The translations under genes were made by a program, and so were the position numbers. A stretch of 64,000 nucleotides of DNA, taken from positions 1,674,001 to 1,738,000 of the forward strand of contig JAPFFF010000012.1 in the NCBI GenBank assembly GCA_039105265.1, written 5' to 3'. Below are positions 46,351 to 59,000 of this stretch, piece by piece (position 1 is the stretch's first letter; each line of letters begins with the position of its first letter). The notes beneath the pieces are model-generated. The model had not been told where the DNA came from, did no database searches, and saw only the letters and a list, made by a program, of their open reading frames with translations. The DNA comes from Tritrichomonas musculus. Lineage: Eukaryota > Parabasalia > Tritrichomonadida > Tritrichomonadidae.

Positions 46351-48136
46351 AAAAATATAAATGAATGAATCAGTGGGTGAGAGCTTATGGTGTTTTTTGC
46401 ATGTTGTCTAAAAATTATTATTATTTTTGCTTTTTTATTATATGAACTTTGAGAGATTTGTTATTGATCATCGTTCACTTTAACTGCACTGCTAGAAAGA
46501 AAAATATTGATAGTGTAAAAATGCTTTTGGTTTTTAGTTACTCATGTTATTATCATTATTTAACGATATCTTTTACATAATTTGATATTAATAAAAAGCT
46601 TATTTTGGATTAATAATTATTGCAATAATGGAATTAATTTATCGTTATGTAAAAATTGCGTTTTAAGGTGTTTTCACCAAATTTACACTAAAATAAATCA
46701 CGAAAAACGCAGTTAAAGGTATAATATGCACAAATAAATAATTATAATAGTTTTTTGTCTTAAATAGTCATTTTTATCTTGTTTCATAAGTTATTCATAT
46801 TCAATTTTGGCCAAAATAATGGATTTTTAGAGATGACGAAGAAATTCTCAGTAAATGACTGTTGAAATTCATTACAAATGATGTGGTAGATTCTAAACAA
46901 ATTATAGCGAAGATTTCCTACAAATGACAATGAAGATTTTCAACATAAAGTACAATAAAATACCAAACATTACCATAAATTTTGCGTTTATGTAAAAAGA
47001 TTTAAAAACTTTTTTTAAGGTAATGATAAACTGCGATAAATATTTGAAAAAGGAAAAGGCAGGTAAAAAGAATTGGTGCAAACATTCAAGTTGCATTATG
47101 ATGCCGTTCAAGTTGTATAATTTCAAATAAAATTGAAATTGAAACTCATAAGTAATCTTTACGTTAAAAAAAATCATCTTCCAAAAAGTAGGAATACTCA
47201 ATTGGTATCGGTTTTGTTTCTTCAGCTTGATTTGAGGTCTGCCTAAACTATACTGCTTTTTATAGTGTTTTGACCAAGTTTGCACTCAAATAACCAGGAA
47301 AGAACGCTATAAAAAGCACAATATATGATTTTTCTTCAGTATTTATTTTCAGTTTTTATCTACCATTTAATATTTTGGTTCATTCTTTTGCTTATGAATA
47401 TGGAGAAATCTCTTTTTGGAAATAAAATAAGCAGTTTCACGTTTTCTGAAAAGATCACAGAAAGAGATTTGCAAGAGTTAGTAATGATTGAAGTATGAAA
47501 TAACAAAACCTTTTCATATTTTACATCATATGCTGTTTTATTAGAGCAAATCAACAAATCTTTGTATTATGACAACAATGAAAGATAGTATAACAACAAA
47601 ATGAGGTAATAATGACAATTATAAAAGGTAGAATGGCAACAAAAGACGGTAAAATGCAAACAAAATACTGAAATATGTAAAAAAGCAAAGGCGAAAATGA
47701 CATATTTTTCAAATACCGCATGACATAGTAACAATTTAACATTATCAATATCAAAAATTAGTATAATATTCTGTACACAACTTAGTCCTTATATTTTTTC
47801 TTTTCACTTGAACTATTCATAAGATACGATTCTATGATAAATGGTTTGAATTTTTCGGTTCAAAAAATATTGTATCCTATTAATAATTTAATCTTCATTT
47901 TATTTTTGCAATTATTATTATTATTTCTATTTTTATGATAATATTCAGCAGATATTTTTTTATTTTTAATATATTTAAATTTATTCGTTGATTTTTAAAA
48001 AGAAATTCACTTGCTAATTTGTATTAAAAAATTATTTATATTTAACATTTATTATTATTAAATTATTGTATTTTTTTTTTGTTTTTTTCATAATATAAAA
48101 CATATATAACGTTTATAATTTTTTTCAAGAATTTTA
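46351..48136. other. Noncoding stretch
   Basis: No convincing gene. Minus-strand frames at 46902-47285 and 47551-47754 are rich in Phe/Ile/Tyr and look like AT-rich background. Two loosely similar segments (about 46650-46735 and 47245-47330, sharing a pattern like GTGTTTT...CCAA.TTT.CACT.AAATAA) may be old direct repeats. No X right arm was found here. Confidence 0.4.
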
Positions 48137-48374
48137 ATTTTATTCCAGGATAACCGTTTTTTAATAATAAAATTTCAATAAGCTCATATAAAAAGTTTGT
48201 AGTTTTTTTAAAAATTTATGATTTTTTCCTTACCTTATTTATTCAAATTTTTCCTTCTCGATTATAATCCCAGGATGATTGATCGTTTTTAATTCAATTT
48301 TTTAATTATATTTTGGTTGATAATCGGCATGGTTAAATATTAAACCATCTTAAACGGTTATCCTGGAATAAAAT
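48137..48374. mobile_element. 238-bp MITE-like inverted-repeat element
   Basis: The ends ATTTTATTCCAGGATAACCG and its reverse complement pair perfectly for 23 bp, through CGTTT. It has no coding capacity. A further ATCCTGGAAT fragment lies just outside the right end (about 48390), perhaps from an older copy. No clear target duplication. Confidence 0.6.
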
Positions 48375-48633
48375 AAACATCCTGGAATTAAATAACAAAC
48401 GTTATAATATTTTTAATATATTTTTAAATTTAAATATTTTATGACAATTTATTCAAAAATGAAAAATTTTTATTCAATTTTTTTTTTCTATGATCTCAGA
48501 ATTTTCAATGAAAAAAGATTTAAACTTTTTGAATGGAGTTTTTAGCACAAAAAAATTGAATCGTTATACGTCCACTTTTTGAATTAAATTCTCAGAATTT
48601 GGTCTCTCAAAAAGTGGTGGATTTATAAGCTAT

Positions 48634-49160
48634 CTAGGCTTTTGTGTCCAAACGAGTTTGTATTCAAAAAGTATCCAATGGATACTCATTTTTGTTCGTT
48701 ATTTTTTGAGAGAATTTGAGGATCCAAAATAGCCAAAATGGACACTTTAATTCAATCTTGGATACACCTTTCAATTTTCATTGATTATTTTGAATGTATA
48801 TTTCGTTTGACCAATTATATCGCTCCAAATTTACATTGAATTTTATTTTTTATTTCAAATGTTGATCTTCTTGGTCAAAATCATTCTTAGTGAATTTGAA
48901 AAGTTTATAATTCATATTTGAGAGGTTTTTTAAAAATTAAGAATAGTAGGTGTTTAAGGCATTTATTATTGCTTTTTTTCTGATATTAATGAGTTTATTA
49001 AAGTAAAAATAAAGTATCCAATAAAAAAATTTTTGGATACTTCAACACAAATCTTTGAATAAAATACTAAATAAAAAAGCAGTTTTATGTCCACAAAAAG
49101 TGACAGCTTTTTACAAAAAGTCGAAAATGGACACTCAGTTCACTGGATACAAAAGCCTAG
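48634..49160. mobile_element. 527-bp MITE, possible hAT type
   Basis: The ends are CTAGGCTTTTG and its exact complement, with further similarity inward (TGTCCA / TGGATAC). The flanks TAAGCTAT (48626-48633) and TAAGCGAT (49161-49168) match at seven of eight positions, the length of an hAT target duplication. The interior contains many CACTTTTTG and AAAAAGTG motifs that can pair. No ORF. Confidence 0.5.
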
Positions 49161-49339
49161 TAAGCGATTGCCCAAAATATTGAATTTGAATATCCAAAAA
49201 AATGTTAATATTTTTTAAAATAAATTAATATTTAATTAATAAAGCAGCTTATCTATTTTATGATATTATCATATATTATAAATATTCTATTCTATGAACT
49301 TTTTATCCTTTAGATAAATACTTTTTGTTTAATTTTTTT

Positions 49340-49403
49340 TTTATATAATATGTCATTTGTCAAAAAATTTTGCGGTTTCTAAACGTACTAGATTTGTACC
49401 TTA
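49340..49403. mobile_element. Diverged end of the TTAA-flanked MITE family
   Basis: The stretch resembles the right end of the element at 42402-42642 in inverted sense, ending CTAGATTTGTACC followed by TTAA. The other end was not found, so it is a fragment. Confidence 0.4.
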
Positions 49404-50076
49404 ATATTATTTTTGATTTAGAAAATAATTTTGAAGATAAAAAAAAAATAAAAAATAATATCTGAGGAGGAAAAAATATATTTGATGGGGAAAATTAATA
49501 TCTGAAGAGAAATAGATGTATCTGAGAGAAATAAACCACAGCAAAAATGAGAAAAGTGTATTTGAGGGGAAAAAAAAATATCTGATGGGAACTAACTACA
49601 TATGATGCAACTTTTTTATATCTGATTCAAAATTGTTTCTGATGTAAAATTTTTTTTCAGAAATAAATGACTTGTTATATGAAATAAAAATGATATCAGA
49701 ATTGCCTCTCAGAAAAAAAAATGAAATACTCCACAGCTGCATCGGCAGAACGAAATTTAATAAAATTAATATATTTTTAATCCTTATAAAAAATAATGAT
49801 TGCATACCAATTTTGGAGAGAATCTATTTCACTTCACCGTGTCCGCACCTCTAAAAAAATGGACAACGATCTCTATTAAATTATTTCTCAATATACAAAA
49901 CATGATTTTTCAAAATTAAAAAAAAGGATTGGAATAAAAGTTTCAGCATTAAATTGTTTTAAAAATAAAAATAGTTAAAACTATATATTATTAAAATTAA
50001 AACTAGTTTTTTTAAGGATTAAAAAAAGCTTTTTTGGAAAAGCTAGGAAAAAAAAATTATTTCAGAATGTAATTTT
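49404..50076. other. Noncoding stretch downstream of the giant gene
   Basis: No gene seen. About 49450-49660 holds purine-rich, imprecise repeats built on ATCTGAGGGGAAAAAA-like units. The giant minus-strand gene ends at 50077; its stop overlaps TAAA, the trichomonad-type polyadenylation signal. Confidence 0.4.
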
Positions 50077-53000
50077 TTAGATTACATTTTCACCCCAGCT
50101 CTCTTCAAAACCAGCATTCATGTGATCATCATCATTATCATCAGATCCATTGAAGAGAGGATTGTCATGAGTTGCTGTCGCTCCTGCCCAAATTGGATCA
50201 TCTTGTTGTGTAGTAGTTGTGCCAGAAATACCAGAATTTGTTTCATCCATTGTATTTGGTGTATATGAATCGTTTGTTCCTTGAGGATTGTTTCTTCTCC
50301 TTCTGAAAACAAAGAGCCACAAGAGAATTATTACTACAACAATAACGACAACAACGGCAACTGTAATACCTGCGATCATTCCAATATTTACAGACTTCTT
50401 CTTTCCTTTATTACTTGTATTATTGCCATCGCTACTTGATGATTCAGTAGTGATATCTGGTTCTTCTTCTGATGGGTGAAGTGATTGAGTTGGAAGTGGA
50501 GTTGGAATGTAAGGTTTCTCAGTTGGAACTGGAATATCAGTTGGTTTGGCAGTCATTTGCCTAGTAGGTGTTGGTGTTGCTTCTGGAGCAGCTGTTGGAA
50601 CATAAATTTCTCCGCATTTCTTGCAATCGAAAATGTTCTCTCCGATTGAAGCTTGTCCACCATTGTGTTGTAAAGATCCATACTGTCCAGAATCAAAGCA
50701 GTTTCCTGCAGGAATATTAAGTTGGCCACTATGTGTTGAGAGAATATGAACTAAGTTATTATCAACTTGACCTTTATGAGTAAAGCAGTTCAATTCGAAA
50801 TTGCAAACTGCACTTGTTGATCTTCCAGTGAGTGAAATTTGATATTGGCTATCAGATTGGCGAGTGAAATCAAATTTGTTTTCTTTAATATTTGCAATTC
50901 CTTCATTATTGATTTCAACTCCAGTTGGAGATCCTTGGCACTCATTATCTGAAATGGTATTATTATTAAATTCAAGTGTCTGTGCACTATTAATATAAAT
51001 TCCAGCATTCTTACCAGTTGCTTTGTTACGAGCAATATTGACCATTTCAATATGAATACTAGCTTTACTATCTACATGGATTGCACCATCTTGTGATTTT
51101 GCAATGTTTCCGTCAAATATGCATGATCTAATAGAAACAGGTTGTTCGGTAACTAAGTATAAAGCTCCACCTGCAGATTGTGCTTCATTCTGGTAGAATG
51201 TGCATCCATTGAATTCTAATGTTGTTTCTTTAGCATTTTGATTATTGTAATATGCGAAGGCACCACCATTTCCAGTTGCGGTATTATCCTTGAATGAGCA
51301 ACCAGAAAATACAAGCTTTTTGGTTTGAGCGATCCAAATTCCTGCTCCACCACCATCACCAGATGTTGAAAATGAATTACCATCAAATATGCAGCCATCA
51401 AGTTCAGTAGATTCAACACTATTGCGATAATTGATAGAAAGGATATGGTTATTGCAATTGCAATTAAATACTTGAATAGCACGAAGTGTAGGTACCAAAT
51501 TGACATCTAAATAAAGGGCACCACCATTATTAGAAATGGTTCCATCGAATATACAATCAGAAATTTCGACTTGTTCAGAAGAAGTTGTTTCTTCATCGAT
51601 ATATTTGATATATAAACCTCCTCCTCCAAGAGAGTTATCTTGTGTTGAGAAATAGCAATTTGTGAATGAGGTTCCTCTTGATATATGAACAAAAGATTCA
51701 TGGATAATGTAAATGGCAAGTCCTCTTGCTGACTTTCCATTTGCAGCTTCAGTAAATTTGAAGTGTGATTCATAAACTATTGTGCTTTTAGCGTATGAAA
51801 CAGCTACTGTTCCGCTGGTTCCACAATTAATAAAGTTTGCATCAGATAATGTTAACGTTGATGCTCTTGAACTGCAATAAAGAGCATTTCCTTCTGATAT
51901 TTGTGCTGTACTTGATTCAAATGTTGATGAAGAAATATCAACAGTAGATGATGAATCAATATAAATATCTCCACCTTTAAGATCATCAGAAGCAAGTGGT
52001 CTGTTTCCTTTGAAATTGGAATTTCTGATTATAACTGGTTTACTATTAACCAAATAAAGTGCTCCACCATATTTTCCATTGCATGTGTTATCTTCAAATA
52101 TGCAATTATCAAATTGAATTGAGCATTCAGCCAATTTGGCATCATGTCCAAATGCTAATGCTCCTCCAACATAATCAGCTTTGTTTTTAATGAAATCACA
52201 ATCTGTAAATTGCAATTTGTTAGCATTTGAAATCAAAATTCCAGATCCGCCACCATCAGGTTGCTCTGGAGTGTTCATATATACGTTATTTTGGAATGTA
52301 CAAGTCTCAATTTCAACAACAGGAAGAGGTTCTTCTGTAACGAACATAAGAACGAATACAGAGCATCCTTGGTTATTGTTTTTAACTGTACATTTTCTAA
52401 TTGTTGGTTTAGATGACAGTTTTGCATAAATTGCAGAACCTTCGCTAGAATTGCAATTATCGAATATGCAATCTTGGAGTTTAAGTTCTTCAACATTATT
52501 TGAATTTAATTTGTCTTCAACAAATAAAGCTCCACCTTTATCATATGGAGTTTCGCATAATGTAAAGTTACATTTTTCAAATGTTGTTCTTGATTTTGAA
52601 AGAATGTCAATTCCTTTAGAATGTAAAGTAACAACTTGATAATCAAAGTTGGTATTGTTAGCTATTAATTCAATACCTTGATGAGCAACTTGTGCACCAA
52701 CATTGCCATTGCTGTTTGATAAGAAGTGAGAATCAACTAATTGAACAAGAGGTGTAATTCGAGAAACGAACAAAGCGTTTCCGTTTTGTGCACTATTCTT
52801 TCTAAATGTAGTATTCATAATTAAGACAGATGTAGCATTGGTATCCAAATAAAGAGCTCCTCCAAGAGCTTGTTCACCTCCAAAGTTTTGAAGGTTATTT
52901 ACACACTTGTTATTGTAGAATGTGCATCCAGTAATGGAAACTGGAACTGCTGTTGTAAGATGAAGAGCACCACCTTGATCACCACTTGCTTGGTTGTTTT

Positions 53001-56000
53001 CAAAGTGGCAATTTTGGAAGTTAAGCATAATAAATTTAACAGTGTTACTTGATCCATATGAAAATGCTCCTCCATAAACACCTGTGTTCTTAGTCCAGTT
53101 GCAATCTTTGAAAATAAGGCTTGCCAATGATCCTTCATTAAAGTATTGTTGGTTAGCTACCCAAATAGCTGCACCACCACCATCTTGTTTGTTCTTGTTG
53201 CTAAACTTGTTCTTCATGAATGTGCAATTTTCAATTGTAAATTGGTCTGCAAAGTTCGTCGTTCTGACAATAGTGAAAATATACTTGTTGTAATTATGAT
53301 TTATGATATAATTTCCTCTGATTGTTGGATTGGTTGTAATCCAGAAAAAGATTGCGCAACCATTGTCTGACTTACAAGAGTCAAATGTCGTATAAAGTAA
53401 TTCAATCTCTTCTTGATTATCTGTTTCAACCTTGTTTCTTTGGATTAATATAGCGCCACCTTGACCTTGACGATCTGAATCATTAGGATAATTTGTAGTA
53501 TATGAACACTTAACGAATTTGCTATTTGAAATTCTGATTGATGATAATGTTTTGACAAGAATACCTCTTGCTGCATTGATAATGTTATCATATGTAACTT
53601 GGCTGTCTATGAAGAAAAATTCTTTTGATAGAACAACAACGCATGATCCAGATGATCCACAGTTGAAAATGCGAGTATTATCGGTAATATGCAATGCATT
53701 AACATTATTAGATGCAAAAATGGCATTACCTTCATCAGCAGTTGAATTTGTGAAAGTACAACCTGAAATCAAGCAAAGAGGTGTTTCACCGTCAAGATAA
53801 ATGGCAGATCCTTGAGTAGTAATAGATGACTTGACAGTATTTCCATTAAATTCGCAATTTCTAAATATACTTGGTGATATTGTTTTTAGAGAAACTGCAC
53901 CACCAGCTTGGCCAGCATGATTGTTTATGAAATGGCAATCTTCGAAAGTGATTTCCATTCCAACTAATGTTTGAGAATTACCATAATGAAATGCTCCTCC
54001 TCTATGTGGAGTTGTGTTATTTTCCCATCTACAGTTGCGGAAGATTAATTCTGATGGCCTTCCGTTTGAAATTTCTTTATTGTTTGAAATCCAGATTGAT
54101 GATCCACCTCCATCTTCGCCACCTGCTGAACCACCGATAAAGTTCATATTTTCGACTATTGAATAATCTTGGAATGATGTGTAGAATATGGAAATAACAT
54201 ATTTTCCGCTTTTTTGATTTATAACTTTATTGTTTGATAAAGTTGGGGTAGCAGATGCCCAGAAGAGCATAGCGCACCCATTCTTAGCCAAGCAGTTATC
54301 AAATGTGCATCCATCAACGGTAATTTGCTCTTCTAAAACTGAGTCTGGATATGCATTCTTATAATAAATAGCGCCGGCTTCTTCCACATTACTCTTTCCA
54401 CAATTAATGAATTTGGTATTTTTAATTTTAGTTATGCCAGGGAAATCAATATAAACACCACGGCATCCATTATCTGATTTTGTAAATGAAATTTCGCTTT
54501 CAGTTAAGTTGAATTCCTGGCCAGAAATTTGGATAACAGATTCTAAGCCATCATGAGTGTTATCAACAAATTTAGTGTTTTCGACATTAATATATGATCG
54601 TGAAGCTGCATAAATTGCATGGCCTTTAAGACCTCGACCTGATGCTCTAGTAGTTTGTTCAAGAACACGGTTACCAGTGAAGTAGCAATTGTTGACTTCC
54701 ACGGTTTCTTGAGAATTAATCCATAATGCACCTCCTCCTGAACCGACGCCTTGATGATTATTATCATGAAGGCCTTCACATTCATTATCAATGAATTGGC
54801 ATCGATTGAAATTAACATGAATAAAGGTTAACGTACGTGAATCGCCATATGAAATAGCACCTCCTGATTGTTTAGCATGGTTATTTCTAAATACGCAGTT
54901 TTCTAATGTTAGTTGCCAAGTGTCTCTAGTGGTTTGGCTTGGATTATATTCTGCAATCCAAATTCCACTTCCACCTCCATCAAATCTATCAAATTTGTTA
55001 TTTTCAAAAGTAATATTTTCAATAACAAATTCTTCTTTTGGCAAGAAGTCAAAGAAAACTACCAATGTAAAGTCGCCTCCAGTTCCGTCAAATTTGCCAC
55101 TGTTTTTAATGGTTAAATTACAAAGTGTTGGGAATTTCTTAATTCTTTGGAGATATAAACTAGATGTATGAGCGCCATAATTTCCATCAAAAGTTGTTCC
55201 TTCTATATTTATTTCTTCGGAATATCCCAATTTTACTGGTCCGTTGCCAAAATAATGAATACCAGCACCATAATGAGTTGCAACATCTGCTCTGCATTGA
55301 ATGATGTGAGATTGTAGAACATAAAGTTTGCTTGGATAATCTATATATATTCCTCTTGTTCCATTATGATGATTAAATTTAATTGTGGATTTGTCAAAAA
55401 TTAATTCTCTTGTTTCTGATCTAATAACATCTCCTCTAAGATTTCCGCAGTCTATGAAATTACAATTATCAATTTGACTAGTTAAAACTTTTTCTCTAAT
55501 CCAAATTGCGTTTGCTTTGTTTAAAAGTCCATTAGTAGAGTTTTGGAAGAGTGTATTAGTTACGCTGAATGTTTCAGAATAAACTTCAAGATCTCTTGAT
55601 GAATAGTCTGAATTTTTGTGTGTAAAAGTAGATAATTCGATGGTAAGTATTTTAGAATCGATAACAACAGACGTAAAGTCGTCATTTTTTTCTGCAAATC
55701 CATTATCCTCAAAAATAGTTTTATCAGTAATTTTAATTTCAGTATCTGGTAAATCTGAAATGTACATTGCATATCCATCTCCATTTGGAGAGGTATTGTT
55801 CCTAAATGTGCATTTTGAGAATGTAATTAATTCTGGTTTTTTAATTTTTGTATTGCAGGTATCAAAGAAAACAGCTCCTCCATAATATTTTTGACTTGTA
55901 TCAACTCCTGCAATATTATCAATGAAAGTGCAGTTGTCAATTATAATATCTTTTTCGGTTCCAAGTGATAAGGCGCCACCAGATCTATCTGCTCTGTTTT

Positions 56001-59000
56001 CTTTGAAAATACAGTTCTTTAAATTAAGATTAACGTTAGAAATTGATGATGATACGCCAATTTGTAATCCACCACCAAATCCATTATCAGAATTGAAATT
56101 ATTGTGATGTTTACTGTATTTAGCATATGAATTTTCAAACGTGCAACCATCAAGAACTAAATCAAAAAGCGAACTTCTTTTTTCTGAAACCCAAAAACCA
56201 GCTCCACCTCCATAATAGTCTGAAGAAACTATATTCTTAAATTTACAATGAGAAATTTCGAGTTCATTAAAACCGGATATCGTAATAACAAACGTATAAG
56301 CAGAATCTGGTATATTTTCAATGGTGTTATTAAATATTAATATATTTCCTTTTAACAAATTTAGTTGTACTGCTCTTGTAGAGCCACTATGTGATTTAAC
56401 ATTATCAAAAATGTTTCCTTCAAAGAAAACATCATTGACTTGTTGTCCTGCTGCTTCTGGATTATAAAATAAAGATCCTTGACCAAAAGTCTTAGTGAAA
56501 TAGTTATTTCTTATATAAATAGGGCCATATTTTAGTACTTTAATTCCTCCGCAAGCATTATTTATATCAGTAAAGTTGATTATTGAATTTTGAATTTTAA
56601 CTGAAAATGTTGTATCAACTAAAATTGTCTGGTGATTGTTAGAAACAAATTGCTTTCCACAATCTGATAAAATGCATTTATCAATGTTAACATCATGCGA
56701 TGTAGATGAAAGATATATGGCAGTTGTATAGTTATTTTCTGAAGATACGGTGCATCTAACATTGAAGAAGGAAGTTTCTGTAATAGTTGCTTGACCTAAT
56801 ACTGTAATTCCTCTTGCTGTTCCTTCATCGGGATTTGTAAATTTAATAATGGAACAATCTATAGAAAAGTCGTTGCCATTAGCCACGATAACATTATCTT
56901 TATTTCCATTATCAATAAATTGGCAATTTTCTTCAATATTTATTTGAGTCTTGTCTGCTTTTTTCAGATATATTGTTGTTGCCCCTGGCGCATTATTATT
57001 AATGAAAGTTGAATTGATAACATTATATAATTCACTATAACTACCAGTAGAAAAATGTCCTTTTGAATTTTCATCGAAGTTTGCATCAAACATAAGAGCT
57101 CCTCCATAGTATATAGATGATTCCTCGCTCGGCTTAAGTCCAGCCTTGTTATTGTTAAACATGCAATCTTGAATTGTAACTTTTCCAATAACGCTTAATG
57201 AAAGAGCGCCTCCTTCATTATCAGCACGATTCTGTAAAAATCGGCAGCCAATGAAAGATGGACTAATTGCCGTCATTGATTCGGTATGTCCAATTTGAAC
57301 TGCTCCTCCTCTACCATTGGGTGCTTGTCTATCTATACCGCTATACTGTGCATAGTTATTTTCAAATAAGCAGTCCTCAAATATGAATGTAAACAAATTA
57401 TTTGCGTTGGCGTTGCCTTCTTTATTTTGAGCCCAAAAGCCGATTCCCCCTCCAAAAGGAGAATTGCAAGTATTGTTAATAAATGAAATGTTTTTAATAA
57501 TAAATTCATCTGAATTAACGTATTTTCCTTGGAAATCAAAACCACACAAATATTTTTTATTACTTGGACTATTATTCTGAATAATGTTATTATGAAAAGT
57601 AATTTTGACAGATGGTAGTGTTTGTATATTAAAGGCTGAGAATGTATTTTTTCCATTAAGTCTTTCAAATATATTATTTTTAATAATCAATTCCATGGAA
57701 TTTCTCATAGTTGCTTTGAAATGGAGTACTCCATTAGCTGGTGGATTACAATCATGAAAAGAATTGTCATGAATTTTATATATACTGTTTGAATATGTAC
57801 CTAATATTTCAACATATCCGCAAGATTGAGAAGGTTCATCGAAATTGATAATGTTTTCATAAAAGTCAATTCCATAGCCTCTGCAAACAACCAAATATCC
57901 TTTTTTGCCACAATTATTAAAAGTGTTTTCATATATTAAATTTTCACCTCCTTCTCCACATAAATTAATTGCATTTCCTTTATCATTATCGTTTTCTTTA
58001 AAATTATAAAAATGGCAAAGATGAATACTACCACGTCCATGCGCCTGAGCTTCAATTCCACAATGAGCGTTTGAATTTGTATCTATTCTGAAATTTGAAT
58101 AGAGAATATCAACATAACCATAATTTCCCCAATTTGAACGCCTTTCATATGATATCTGTCCTCCATATTTGGTTGTTTTACCAACAAATTCGCAATTCTG
58201 AATTGTTGAATGGCTCTTATCCCAAGTATAAATTGAATGTCCGACTGCATTTTCTGCATTATTTCCATTAAATGTGCAATTTGTAATTAAATTAGTGCCT
58301 TCTCTATTTGGTGTATTTATCTCGTTAATCATTGGGGTAATTAATACGGCACCGGCATTTTTAGTTCCTGTATTGCTTATGAATGTACAATATTGGATAA
58401 TGTTATCTTTTTCAGTTGAAAATGTTATAGCTCCTCCTCCCTTACTGTATGCATAATTACTTTCAAAAGTGCATGAAAATACTTCCAATGCCGAAGTGTA
58501 AGATGCGTCTCTAAATATATTACCACCTATTTGAAGAGCTCCGCCAAATCCGGAATATGTACCTTGGCCGACTTTAGCTTTATTTTCCTTAAAAGTACAG
58601 TTTTCAATTGTAATAGTTGAATTTATGCAATTAAATACTGCGCCTATGCCTCCACCGCCATTTGCTGTACCAACATTATTAGTAAAAATGCAACCATCAA
58701 TCAATATTGATCCCTTTGATTCGAAATGCATAATATAATTATTTCTACTGACTTCGGGACAGTTTTTAACAGTATTGTTGCGAAATGTTAATAAATCATT
58801 AGTTGTTTTGATATAAAAAGCTCTTGGAGAAGAATCGAACTTGCTAGCACAACATCCATCCCATGTATTATTTATAGCAATTACTTCACCAACATTAAAT
58901 GCATAAACGGCAGTATTATGAGTTTCTTTAAAAATGTTATTAGATATTGTTAATTCTTTAACTTGGCCAAAATAAATGCCTCCAAATCCATCATCATTTA

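Noticed and set aside
46902-47285. 127-codon minus frame as a membrane protein gene
   Set aside because: Phe/Ile/Tyr-rich composition as expected from AT-rich DNA, no initiator motif, and no recognisable pattern.
50288-50479. Many short plus-strand frames across 50-61 kb
   Set aside because: All are shadows of the 3829-codon minus-strand gene, whose repeats leave other frames open by chance.
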